64,000 nucleotides of DNA from Flavobacterium sp. 20NA77.7 (lineage in GTDB: Bacteria; Bacteroidota; Bacteroidia; Flavobacteriales; Flavobacteriaceae). The position numbers and the translations under genes are program-made. Positions 1-7,962 of this stretch are shown one piece after another. The stretch is from contig NZ_CP133721.1 of NCBI RefSeq assembly GCF_031326205.1, positions 2,267,027-2,331,026 on the forward strand. The letters are read 5' to 3'. Each line of letters opens with the position of its first letter. Position 1 is the stretch's first letter. The notes beneath the pieces were generated by a model. The model was not told the DNA's origin. It ran no database searches and worked only from the letters and a program-made list of their open reading frames with translations.

Positions 1-215
1 GATTGTTTAATTACTTGATTTGAAACCGTTAATCCTGAATGATTATCTCTATATACCTTGTCTAAAACATCTTGAAGAGCAAAAAAGATTTTATCTTCGG
101 TTTCCTTTTTTTCAAGTTTATACGCGTTGTCAATTAACAAAAGTTGCATAATAATGACACCTACTATCGCTAATAGACCAATGATAATGACGCTATTTAA
201 TCTTGAAAATTTCAT
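1..215 (-). CDS. N-terminal fragment of a membrane protein, probably a sensor histidine kinase
   Basis: A minus-strand reading frame starts with ATG at 215 and runs off the left edge, leaving about 71 codons. It opens with MKFSRLNSV and one hydrophobic helix (IIIGLLAIVGVIIMQLLL), followed by a charged, probably coiled-coil stretch (LEKKETEDKIFFALQDVLDKVY). This layout of a short cytoplasmic start, a single membrane helix and an extracytoplasmic helical sensor region is what flavobacterial two-component sensor kinases show. The kinase domain lies outside the window, so the function is inferred from the amino end only. Confidence 0.6.
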   Translation of the reverse strand, partial: MKFSRLNSVIIIGLLAIVGVIIMQLLLIDNAYKLEKKETEDKIFFALQDVLDKVYRDNHSGLTVSNQVIKQ

Positions 216-328
216 GTTCTCTATATTTTTTTAACGATATTACTACAAAAAAGTAAGCAAAATTAGACATTAACAACTCATTAACAGCAATAATATAAGT
301 GATTAACAACAATTTGTAAAATAATAAA

Positions 329-336
329 TATATTTG
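329..336 (+). promoter_or_regulatory. -7 promoter box for the DUF1573 gene
   Basis: TATATTTG followed by C matches the Bacteroidota -7 consensus TAnnTTTG exactly and lies about 30 bases before the ATG at 366. No clear -33 TTG is found at the usual 17-23 base spacing. Confidence 0.5.
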
Positions 337-365
337 CTCCATACAAAATTAAAAATTATTCAACT

Positions 366-812
366 ATGAAAACAGTAAAATTACTAGCATTTGCATTATT
401 CGTTTCTACTGCGTCTTTTGCTCAAACACAACAAGATGCAAAAACGGCCGTGGCTACTCCACAAGTTCAATCCCAATTAAAATGGGAAACAGAAACACAT
501 GATTTTGGTACAATTGAAAAAGGTAAACCAGTTACTTATGAGTTTACGTTTACTAACACTACAAAAAAAGATGTTCTTTTGACTTCTGTAAGAGCTTCTT
601 GTGGATGTACCGCTACAAATTATACAAAAACAGCTATTAAACCAGGTGAAAAAGGTATCGTTTCTGCAGAGTACAACGCAGCTGCTCCTGGTGCTTTTCA
701 CAAAACAGTTACAGTTACTACTAGTGAAGAAAATGTAGCACCAAAAGTAATCACTATTAAAGGTACTGTAAAAGCAGACGAAGTTCCTGCTCCAGCGCCG
801 CAAGCTAAATAA
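366..812 (+). CDS. DUF1573 domain secreted protein
   Basis: The 148-residue protein has a signal peptide (MKTVKLLAFALFVSTASFAQ) and one DUF1573 domain: the typical block W-E-x-x-x-H-D-F-G-T-I at about residue 40, then V-R-A-S-C-G-C-T at about 77-84 and a beta-rich end. DUF1573 is an immunoglobulin-like (ASH/HYDIN-like) beta sandwich common in Bacteroidota envelopes, and its exact role is unknown. The Cys-Gly-Cys motif is typical of the family. A proline and alanine rich tail follows. The gene is monocistronic, with its own -7 box and a hairpin terminator at 838-874. Confidence 0.85.
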   Translation: MKTVKLLAFALFVSTASFAQTQQDAKTAVATPQVQSQLKWETETHDFGTIEKGKPVTYEFTFTNTTKKDVLLTSVRASCGCTATNYTKTAIKPGEKGIVSAEYNAAAPGAFHKTVTVTTSEENVAPKVITIKGTVKADEVPAPAPQAK

Positions 813-837
813 TTCAGTTGTTTTTTACTATATTTAT

Positions 838-874
838 CCCGATAAGTTTTATAACAACTTGTCGGGATTTTTTT
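838..874 (+). terminator. Rho-independent terminator after the DUF1573 gene
   Basis: Stem CCCGATAAGTT pairs with AACTTGTCGGG (11 bp, one G-T wobble) around a 7-base loop, followed by an A and seven T. The T-run ends at the base before the ATG of the next gene at 875. Confidence 0.8.
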
Positions 875-1348
875 ATGGAAAAAGCATTACTACAAACTCC
901 TCTTGGCAATCTTCTTATTGAAGGCGATGAAAACGGTTTAACATCGCTATCTATTATCTCAGATGAAATAAAAATAACTCATACGAGTCAAAAAACATTG
1001 GAAGATGCTATAATACAACTTCAAGAATATTTTGAAGGAAAACGGAAACAATTTACAATTCGTCTCAATCCTCAAGGGACAAATTTCCAAAAAAAAGTAT
1101 GGCAGAAACTTCTTGAAATTCCATTTGGAACCACAATAAGCTATCAGCAATTATCAAACCAATTAGGCGATTCAAAAGCGATAAGAGCAGTCGCAAATGC
1201 TAATAGTAAAAACCCCTTATGGATTATCATTCCTTGCCATCGAGTTATTGGTTCTGATGGGTCACTAACTGGTTATGCGGGTGGGTTGTGGCGAAAAAAA
1301 TGGTTGTTAGAACATGAAAATCCATCTTTGCAACAACGATTGTTTTAA
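875..1348 (+). CDS. ogt: Methylated-DNA--protein-cysteine methyltransferase
   Basis: This protein repairs O6-alkylguanine by moving the alkyl group onto its own cysteine. The active site P-C-H-R-V-I-G is present with Cys121, counting from the ATG at 875. The upstream helix-turn-helix part (KVWQKLLEIPFGTTISYQQL) and the downstream L-T-G-Y-A-G-G-L-W-R-K-K-W-L-L-E-H block are canonical. At 157 residues it is a typical single-domain Ogt without the Ada regulatory domain. A longer frame from 818 exists, but it would run through the terminator hairpin and adds residues unlike the family, so 875 was chosen. The start codon directly follows the terminator T-run, so expression may depend on read-through or on an internal promoter that cannot be seen. 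Confidence 0.93.
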   Translation: MEKALLQTPLGNLLIEGDENGLTSLSIISDEIKITHTSQKTLEDAIIQLQEYFEGKRKQFTIRLNPQGTNFQKKVWQKLLEIPFGTTISYQQLSNQLGDSKAIRAVANANSKNPLWIIIPCHRVIGSDGSLTGYAGGLWRKKWLLEHENPSLQQRLF

Positions 1349-1385
1349 AAAGTTTCTTACATTCGTAAAACAAAACAACTAAAGA

Positions 1386-2543
1386 ATGAAACGGCTCAAA
1401 AAATTCTTCAAATGGTTCGCTATTGCATTAAGTAGCATCGTTTTATTACTCTATATTTTTAATGTAGATTATCTTTTAAGAGCAGTGCAAACAATTTACT
1501 TAAAAGGTTATGTTACAGCATTTCTAGAAGATTACAAAGAGTTCCCTAATAGAACAATAAGAAAGGGAACGGCACAGCCTTGGCCTATTGCTAAAGATTA
1601 CAACTCTATTACTGAAACAACTACATTATACAAAACGCATCAAGAATTAAAAACAGTTGCTTTTGTGATTATTAAAAATGATAGTGTTTGGCATGAAAGT
1701 TATTTTGATGGTTTCGACAAAAATTCTAAAACCAACTCTTTTTCTATGGCTAAAAGCATGGTTTGCGCTGCGTTAGGGAAAGCGATTATGGAACATAAAA
1801 TAAAAAATCTAAATCAAAAAGTGATTGATTTTTTTCCAAATTTAAAAGGAAAATACGCTAAAGAAGTAACTGTGGGTGATTTAGCCTCAATGTCTTCTGG
1901 ATTAAATTGGGACGAAAAATATTATAGTCCGTTTTCAATTGTTACGAGAGCCTATTTTGATGATGATTTAAAAAAAATTATTTTAGGCCTTGAAATAAAT
2001 GAAAAACCGGGGCAAAAATTTAAATACCTAAGTGGTGCTACCCAATTATTAGCCATGTGTATAGAAAAAGCAACAGGCGTTTTTCTTTCAGATTATATTG
2101 CTAAAAATTTTTGGCAACCCATGGGTGCCGAACATGATGCTTTATGGCAACTAGACGACCCAGACGGCATTGAAAAGGCTTATTGTTGTGTGGCAAGTAA
2201 CGCAAGAGATTTTGCTCGTTTTGGAAAATTGTTCAAACAAAATGGAAAATGGAACGGCAAACAACTACTAGACGAAGCTTTTATAAAAAAGTCTATTACT
2301 CCCCGATTTAAAGACGCGCCAGAATACGGCTATGGTTGGTGGTTACATGAAATTAATGGAAAAAAATTATACTATATGCGTGGTCATTTAGGGCAATTTG
2401 TAATTGTTATTCCCGAAGACGATTTAATCATTGTAAGACTCGGGCATTTAAAAGGAAAGCAAACTAAAACAGACCCACATAGTAACGACCTTTACACCTA
2501 TGTAAACGAAACCTATGCCATGCTAGCAAAAAGAAAAAACTAA
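1386..2543 (+). CDS. Serine hydrolase, beta-lactamase (class C / AmpC-like) family
   Basis: The 385-residue protein has a membrane-spanning or signal segment at about 8-26, then a penicillin-binding-protein-like fold. The nucleophile motif S-x-x-K appears as S-M-A-K in the stretch NSFSMAKSMV. A second motif Y-x-S-G is in FKYLSGATQ, and a GHLGQ segment sits near the C-terminus where the KTG-like motif is expected. Such proteins are usually esterases, D-aminopeptidases or peptidoglycan-related hydrolases rather than true beta-lactamases, and the substrate cannot be told from sequence. The gene lies 37 bases after ogt and 13 bases before the exonuclease gene, so the three may be co-transcribed. 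Confidence 0.82.
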   Translation: MKRLKKFFKWFAIALSSIVLLLYIFNVDYLLRAVQTIYLKGYVTAFLEDYKEFPNRTIRKGTAQPWPIAKDYNSITETTTLYKTHQELKTVAFVIIKNDSVWHESYFDGFDKNSKTNSFSMAKSMVCAALGKAIMEHKIKNLNQKVIDFFPNLKGKYAKEVTVGDLASMSSGLNWDEKYYSPFSIVTRAYFDDDLKKIILGLEINEKPGQKFKYLSGATQLLAMCIEKATGVFLSDYIAKNFWQPMGAEHDALWQLDDPDGIEKAYCCVASNARDFARFGKLFKQNGKWNGKQLLDEAFIKKSITPRFKDAPEYGYGWWLHEINGKKLYYMRGHLGQFVIVIPEDDLIIVRLGHLKGKQTKTDPHSNDLYTYVNETYAMLAKRKN

Positions 2544-2556
2544 AACTCCCAAAACT

Positions 2557-3270
2557 ATGATCACCTCAATTAACCTAGAAAACATTCTGTTTTTAGACAT
2601 CGAAACAGTACCCGAAAATGCTTCATTCCAAAATCTTGATGAAGATTTTAAAACACTATTTAGTCAGAAAACACAGTACCAGCGCAAAGACGAGATTGCT
2701 GCCGAAGAATTTTACGAACGTGCTGGAATTTGGGCCGAATTTGGGAAAATTATTTGTATATCTGTGGGTTATTTTACCCATAAAATGGGGGACCGACAAT
2801 TTAGGGTAACTACTTTTCATGGAGAAGAAAAGAAACTTTTACAAGACTTTGCTAATCTGTTAAGCACACATTTTAACGGGCCTAACCACGTGCTATGTGG
2901 CCATAATGCTAAAGAGTTTGATTTTCCTTTTATTGCAAGAAGAATGATAATTAACCAAATAAAAATTCCTAATAAATTGAATTTAATGGGCAAAAAACCT
3001 TGGGAGGTGCCTCATTTAGACACCTTAGAAATGTGGAAATTTGGAGACTACAAACATTATACTTCTTTAAAATTATTAACAAAAGTATTAGGCGTACCTT
3101 CTCCAAAAGATGATATTGATGGTAGCGAAGTTGCTAAAGTATATTATGAAGAGAATAATATTGACCGTATAATTACCTATTGTGAAAAAGATGTTGTTGC
3201 GGTAGCACAAATTATTTTGAAACTTAGAATGGAACCGTTGCTAAACGAAGAGGATATTTTAAGCGTTTAA
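2557..3270 (+). CDS. 3'-5' exonuclease of the PolB-exonuclease-like (DnaQ superfamily) type
   Basis: The 237-residue protein carries the DEDD exonuclease motifs: F-L-D-I-E-T-V-P near residue 12, C-G-H-N-A-K-E-F-D-F-P-F near 120, and Y-C-E-K-D-V near 210. This matches the family of stand-alone exonucleases related to the proofreading domain of B-family DNA polymerases. It probably trims 3' ends of DNA in repair, which is an inference from the family. No polymerase domain is attached. Confidence 0.85.
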   Translation: MITSINLENILFLDIETVPENASFQNLDEDFKTLFSQKTQYQRKDEIAAEEFYERAGIWAEFGKIICISVGYFTHKMGDRQFRVTTFHGEEKKLLQDFANLLSTHFNGPNHVLCGHNAKEFDFPFIARRMIINQIKIPNKLNLMGKKPWEVPHLDTLEMWKFGDYKHYTSLKLLTKVLGVPSPKDDIDGSEVAKVYYEENNIDRIITYCEKDVVAVAQIILKLRMEPLLNEEDILSV

Positions 3271-3334
3271 CGCCTTTAGGTTGGGTGTTTTTTACTTTCC
3301 TGTTGGGTATTTTCGGCATATAAATTTTTCTGCC

Positions 3335-3342
3335 TACTTTTG
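3335..3342 (+). promoter_or_regulatory. -7 promoter box for prfC
   Basis: TACTTTTG followed by C fits TAnnTTTG and sits 14 bases before the prfC ATG. A TTG at 3303-3305 is too far upstream to be a confident -33 element. Confidence 0.5.
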
Positions 3343-3356
3343 CAAAAATTTTTAAG

Positions 3357-4955
3357 ATGAGTTTCGAAAAAGAAATTGCCCGTAGAAGAACGTTTGGAAT
3401 CATTTCACATCCCGATGCTGGTAAAACAACCTTAACAGAAAAACTATTACTTTTTGGTGGCGCCATTCAAGAAGCAGGTGCTGTAAAAAGCAATAAAATA
3501 AAAAAAGGAGCCACTTCTGATTTCATGGAAATTGAGCGTCAAAGAGGTATCTCTGTGGCTACATCTGTATTGGCTTTCAATTATAAAGACAAAAAAATAA
3601 ATATCCTAGATACCCCTGGGCACAAAGATTTTGCCGAAGACACATTTAGAACACTTACTGCTGTTGACAGTGTAATTGTTGTAGTAGACGTGGCAAAAGG
3701 TGTGGAAGAACAAACCGAAAAATTAGTAGAAGTGTGTCGCATGCGTAACATTCCTATGATTGTGTTTATAAACAAATTGGATCGCGAAGGAAAAGATGCG
3801 TTTGACCTCATGGACGAAGTGGAAAAAAAACTTGGATTGCATGTTACACCTTTGAGTTTCCCTATTGGTATGGGGTATGATTTTCAAGGTATTTATAATA
3901 TTTGGGAAAAGAATATCAACCTTTTCGAAGGTGATAGTCGTAAAAATATTGAAGAGACCATTGCTTTTTCAGACATCAATAACCCAGAATTAGAAAAAAT
4001 TATTGGCGAAAATCCTGCTACTAAACTTAGAGAAGAATTAGAATTAATCGAAGAAGTGTATCCTGCTTTTGATCGTGAGGTCTATTTAAATGGGAAATTA
4101 CAACCTGTATTTTTTGGATCGGCTTTGAATAATTTTGGTGTTCGCGAATTATTAGATTGTTTTGTAGATATAGCACCAACTCCAAGGCCTAAAGAATCAG
4201 ACACGCGATTAGTAGCCCCAGATGAAGCTAAATTTAGTGGATTTGTTTTTAAAATTCATGCAAACATGGACCCAAAACACCGTGATCGTTTAGCGTTCAT
4301 AAAAATCGTTTCTGGGACGTTTGAACGTAACAAACCTTACTTGCACGTGCGTCATGGAAAAAACTTAAAATTTTCAAGCCCTAATGCGTTTTTTGCAGAG
4401 AAAAAAGAGATTGTGGATATTTCTTATCCGGGAGATATTGTTGGTCTACATGACACGGGTAATTTTAAAATTGGTGATACTTTAACAGAAGGTGAAATCA
4501 TGAATTTTAAAGGTATTCCGAGTTTCTCACCCGAACATTTTAGATACATCAATAATGCAGACCCACTAAAAGCTAAACAACTGGAAAAAGGTGTAGACCA
4601 ACTTATGGACGAAGGAGTTGCGCAGCTATTTACGTTAGAAATGAACAGCAGAAAAGTGATTGGAACTGTAGGGGCCTTACAATATGAAGTCATTCAATAC
4701 CGTCTGGAACACGAATATGGCGCTAAATGCACCTATGAAAACTTCCCAGCTTATAAAGCGTGTTGGGTATTACCAGACAATCCAAAAAATGAAGAATTTG
4801 CCGAATTTAAACGTGTAAAACAAAAATTTTTAGGACACGACAAACACGGCCAATTAGTCTTTTTAGCTGATAGTGAGTTTTCTATACAAATGACACAACA
4901 AAAATACCCGAGTGTAAAATTATTTTTCACATCTGATTATCATAAAAAAGAATAA
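3357..4955 (+). CDS. prfC: Peptide chain release factor 3
   Basis: This translational GTPase recycles release factors RF1 and RF2 from the ribosome after termination. At 532 residues it has full family length. The G1 motif is S-H-P-D-A-G-K-T-T near residue 18, switch 2 is D-T-P-G-H, and G4 is N-K-L-D. The RF3-specific block R-Q-R-G-I-S-V-A-T-S-V separates it from elongation factor G. A perfect palindromic terminator follows at 5011-5044. The gene appears monocistronic. Confidence 0.97.
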   Translation: MSFEKEIARRRTFGIISHPDAGKTTLTEKLLLFGGAIQEAGAVKSNKIKKGATSDFMEIERQRGISVATSVLAFNYKDKKINILDTPGHKDFAEDTFRTLTAVDSVIVVVDVAKGVEEQTEKLVEVCRMRNIPMIVFINKLDREGKDAFDLMDEVEKKLGLHVTPLSFPIGMGYDFQGIYNIWEKNINLFEGDSRKNIEETIAFSDINNPELEKIIGENPATKLREELELIEEVYPAFDREVYLNGKLQPVFFGSALNNFGVRELLDCFVDIAPTPRPKESDTRLVAPDEAKFSGFVFKIHANMDPKHRDRLAFIKIVSGTFERNKPYLHVRHGKNLKFSSPNAFFAEKKEIVDISYPGDIVGLHDTGNFKIGDTLTEGEIMNFKGIPSFSPEHFRYINNADPLKAKQLEKGVDQLMDEGVAQLFTLEMNSRKVIGTVGALQYEVIQYRLEHEYGAKCTYENFPAYKACWVLPDNPKNEEFAEFKRVKQKFLGHDKHGQLVFLADSEFSIQMTQQKYPSVKLFFTSDYHKKE

Positions 4956-5010
4956 GAAGCACGCCTATATTTTTTCAAAAAGCATAGGGTCCCCCCGTGT
5001 TTCGTTATAT

Positions 5011-5044
5011 AAAAAAGGTTGTCTTAATTAAGACAACCTTTTTT
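5011..5044. terminator. Bidirectional terminator between prfC and the OmpA/PD40 gene
   Basis: The 34 bases form a perfect palindrome, six A, then GGTTGTCTTAA and its complement, ending in six T. With A-runs and T-runs on both sides it can end transcription of prfC (plus) and of the convergent surface-protein operon (minus). Confidence 0.9.
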
Positions 5045-5094
5045 GATGCCACTTCACCCGCGGCTATACTTGACGTATTGTGTTTAGTCTACTG

Positions 5095-6957
5095 CTATTT
5101 CTTAACAATTAAAAACTCACTACGTCTGTTTTGTGCATGCTCTTCTTCGGTACATTCTGTGCAAGATACTTTTGGTTCTGTTTCTCCCATGCCTTTACCT
5201 GAAATTCTATCTTTAGCAATGCCTTTTGAGATAATATATTGAACCGTAGCCTTAGCTCTTCTGTCTGATAAACGTAAGTTGTAGTTGTCTCCTCCTCTAG
5301 CATCTGTGTGCGATTTTGCATAGATAACCATCGTAGGATGCTCATTCATCACTTTTACTAACTTGTCTAACTCCTCAGCACCTTGTGCCGTAATGTTTGA
5401 CTTGTCATACTCAAAGTAAATTGGTTGCAAGATAACTTCTGTTTCGGTGATAATTGGTTTTATAGGCGTTAAAGGAATTTCAACAACTACTACACCACCT
5501 TCACTCTTTTCTACTGCTTTAGAATTACTCTCATAACCACTTCTACTTGCTTGTGCGCCATAGGTTTGTTCACAAGCCACACCAAAGCTAGTTTGACCTT
5601 CTTCATTGGTTGTTTGTGTGCCTATTGCTTTTGATTTAGCATCTACTAATGTAACTTGAGCATCTGCTAGTAATTTGTTTGTTTCTGCATCTTTAACAAC
5701 AATCTTTGCTTGTACCCCACAAATTGGGTCTGCTTGATAAATGTCGTCATTGCCTTCTCTATTACTTGAAAAATAACCTACTTTTTTAGCTTTATTAAAT
5801 GTAAAGGCAAAGTCGTCTTTTTCTGTGTTTACAGGTGCGCCTACATTGCTCGGTTTTTCGTTAGTTTTTGTATTATATACATATACATCATACCCACCAA
5901 ATCCTTCTGTGTGATTTGAAGCATAAAACAACATGTTGTCGTCTGTAATGTAGGGGAAACTTTCGTTATCAGAAGTATTAATAGCTTTTACATTTTCTGG
6001 AGTGCCATAGCTGTCACCATCAATACTTACTTTCCAAATGTCTTCTCCACCCATACCACCTGGCATATCCGAAGAAAAATACAAGGTTTTACCGTCTTTA
6101 CTAATACTTGGATTCCTTGCAGAGTAGTCTTTGTTGTTAAAAGGCAATACTTGTGCATTTTGCCATTTGTCGCCTACTTTGGTGGCTTTGTATAAATAAA
6201 TTTGGCTGTATTTTAAGTGCTTTGATTTGTCTTTTTGGTATTCGCTTTGGTTAAAACTCTCACTTCCATAATAAATCGTTGAACCATCTGCAGATACTGC
6301 TGCCGGCCCATCGTGCCATCTCGTGTTTAGTTCTGCTACCTCTGTAGCTTGGCTTATGCTCCCATCTTGATTGCGTGTGGCTTTGTAAATATCTAGATAC
6401 GGCTGATCGTTCATCCCGTTTGTTTTTCTAGATGTATTACGCGCACTTGCAAAATACAATTCGTTGTTAGCTGTCAATACTGCCCCAAAATCAGCTTTAT
6501 CGCTACTTATATCTGAGCGCTTTACTTCATACTTCTTTACCTGTGCCTTTAATTGTGCTACAGCATTCGGATTGTTCTTAAATGCTTTTGCTCTGGCGTC
6601 ATTTGGAAGCATTTTTGCAAATTGCTCCATTTGTTTATTGCTTTGGGTTAAGTTACCATTGGCTTTAAGCATTTGAGCATATCTATAATGTGTTTCGGCA
6701 TCTTGTGGTGTTTCTATAGCTTTAGCATACCACATTTCTGCTTCTTTTGTGTTAAACACATTGTAATAACTGTCTGCTAACTGCTTGTAAACATAACCGT
6801 CTGCTTTGCCTTTCTCTACTAATTTTGAGTACGCTGAAGCAGCATCTACAAACTCTAATCTATCATAAAGTTTATCGGCTTCTTTGGTGTCTTTATTCTG
6901 TGCTAGTGCTGCTGTACTTACTAATAGGGCACTGGCTAATATATATATATTTCTCAT
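5095..6957 (-). CDS. OmpA family protein with TPR and PD40 propeller (T9SS-associated, PorE/SprB-accessory type)
   Basis: The 620-residue protein has, in order, a signal peptide (MRNIYILASALLVSTAALAQ), TPR-like helical repeats at about 25-130, a WD40-like PD40 beta propeller at about 150-410 with repeated NPSISKDGKTLYFSSD-type blades, a carboxypeptidase-regulatory-like domain at about 420-500, and a C-terminal OmpA peptidoglycan-binding domain (YFEYDKSNI, LRLSDRRA). The same domain order occurs in PorE and in proteins encoded next to SprB-like adhesins. It probably links the secreted adhesin or its exporter to peptidoglycan. It is last in a three-gene operon, 24 bases after the PorP/SprF gene. 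Confidence 0.88.
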   Translation of the reverse strand: MRNIYILASALLVSTAALAQNKDTKEADKLYDRLEFVDAASAYSKLVEKGKADGYVYKQLADSYYNVFNTKEAEMWYAKAIETPQDAETHYRYAQMLKANGNLTQSNKQMEQFAKMLPNDARAKAFKNNPNAVAQLKAQVKKYEVKRSDISSDKADFGAVLTANNELYFASARNTSRKTNGMNDQPYLDIYKATRNQDGSISQATEVAELNTRWHDGPAAVSADGSTIYYGSESFNQSEYQKDKSKHLKYSQIYLYKATKVGDKWQNAQVLPFNNKDYSARNPSISKDGKTLYFSSDMPGGMGGEDIWKVSIDGDSYGTPENVKAINTSDNESFPYITDDNMLFYASNHTEGFGGYDVYVYNTKTNEKPSNVGAPVNTEKDDFAFTFNKAKKVGYFSSNREGNDDIYQADPICGVQAKIVVKDAETNKLLADAQVTLVDAKSKAIGTQTTNEEGQTSFGVACEQTYGAQASRSGYESNSKAVEKSEGGVVVVEIPLTPIKPIITETEVILQPIYFEYDKSNITAQGAEELDKLVKVMNEHPTMVIYAKSHTDARGGDNYNLRLSDRRAKATVQYIISKGIAKDRISGKGMGETEPKVSCTECTEEEHAQNRRSEFLIVKK

Positions 6958-6981
6958 GTGTAGTCTCTTTGATTAGATAGA

Positions 6982-7902
6982 TTAAAAATAACGCGGTGAA
7001 CGAGATACTTTTTTATTAAAGTTAACATCAAACAATAAGATAATCTCATGCGAAGCAGGAGTAGTTACTTTCAAATCTGAAGTAATATGATCATACGCAT
7101 AACCTACTTTTAAATTCGGAGCTACTTGATAATTTACCATCGCACCAAAACTGTCTTGTAAACGATACGTAGCACCCAACTCTAATTTGTTTTGAATTAA
7201 AAAATTCGTAGATAAATCTAAAGATGTTGGTGTATTAAACGCAGATTTTAACATAAAGAATGGCTTAAATTTTAAATTCTCATTAATATCAAACACATAA
7301 CCTCCCGTTACAAAATAATGGTTTACTTCACTTCCAAAACTTCTACCTATTATATCTAAATGTTTTGACTTCATCATATTAGGAACTGAAACAGCAAAAT
7401 AATACTTATTGGTATAATAAAATAAACCTGCACCTAAATTAAAATAACTTTTGCTAGTGTTTTGAGAAAAAGCAATATCATTAGCATCAGGTACAAAATT
7501 ATATACCTCAGACAAAAGACCAACATTATGCAATGTTAATCCCGCCTTTAAACCAAAAGCTAATTTATGTTCGCCTCCTAATTGTAAGGTATACGAAAAA
7601 TCACCATACATGTTGTTCTCTTCAACAGGGCCTAACTTATCATTAATTACAGATAAACCTAACCCTACATTCTTTCCTGCTGGCATGTGACCGAAAAAAG
7701 TAGCAGTAGAAGGGGCGCCCTCTATATCAACCCATTGTTTTCTATATAATAATCCCATCGATAAATTCTCCTTACTACCTGCATAAGCTGGATTCATCAC
7801 GCTCATATTGTACATGTACTGCGTATAATGCGGATCTTGTTGCGCCATTAAATCAGGAACAAAACCCAAAGTAACCAACGCTAATAAATAAATTCTCTTC
7901 AT
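6982..7902 (-). CDS. PorP/SprF family type IX secretion membrane protein
   Basis: The 306-residue outer-membrane beta-barrel protein starts with a signal peptide and the family signature Q-Q-D-P-H-Y-T-Q-Y-M-Y-N, followed by N-P-A-Y-A-G-S. In Flavobacterium johnsoniae, SprF is needed for export of the adhesin SprB, and PorP/SprF paralogues are generally paired with proteins carrying type B sorting domains. The gene here directly follows such a protein, so it is probably the dedicated partner for its export or anchoring. Confidence 0.93.
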   Translation of the reverse strand: MKRIYLLALVTLGFVPDLMAQQDPHYTQYMYNMSVMNPAYAGSKENLSMGLLYRKQWVDIEGAPSTATFFGHMPAGKNVGLGLSVINDKLGPVEENNMYGDFSYTLQLGGEHKLAFGLKAGLTLHNVGLLSEVYNFVPDANDIAFSQNTSKSYFNLGAGLFYYTNKYYFAVSVPNMMKSKHLDIIGRSFGSEVNHYFVTGGYVFDINENLKFKPFFMLKSAFNTPTSLDLSTNFLIQNKLELGATYRLQDSFGAMVNYQVAPNLKVGYAYDHITSDLKVTTPASHEIILLFDVNFNKKVSRSPRYF

Positions 7903-7923
7903 AATGTTTGTCGTGTTTTAAAA

Positions 7924-7952
7924 CTACACTACTATTTAAAATAGTAGTGTAG
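7924..7952 (-). terminator. Intercistronic hairpin between the adhesin and PorP/SprF genes
   Basis: CTACACTACTATT and its perfect complement form a 13-bp stem around a 3-base loop. Read on the minus strand only four T follow, so it may be a leaky terminator or an RNA-stabilising hairpin that sets different levels for the adhesin and the downstream genes. Confidence 0.6.
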
Positions 7953-7962
7953 AACTCTTTTT

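Noticed and set aside
818..874. Upstream start for ogt at 818
   Set aside because: The extra 19 residues would be translated from the terminator hairpin and do not resemble Ogt amino ends.
1386..2543. Antibiotic-resistance beta-lactamase
   Set aside because: The protein has the S-x-x-K fold signature, but the membrane-anchored layout and motifs fit general serine hydrolases; resistance cannot be inferred.
4997..5242. Plus-strand ORF after prfC
   Set aside because: It runs through the palindromic terminator and then antisense through the OmpA domain of the minus-strand gene; its product resembles nothing known.
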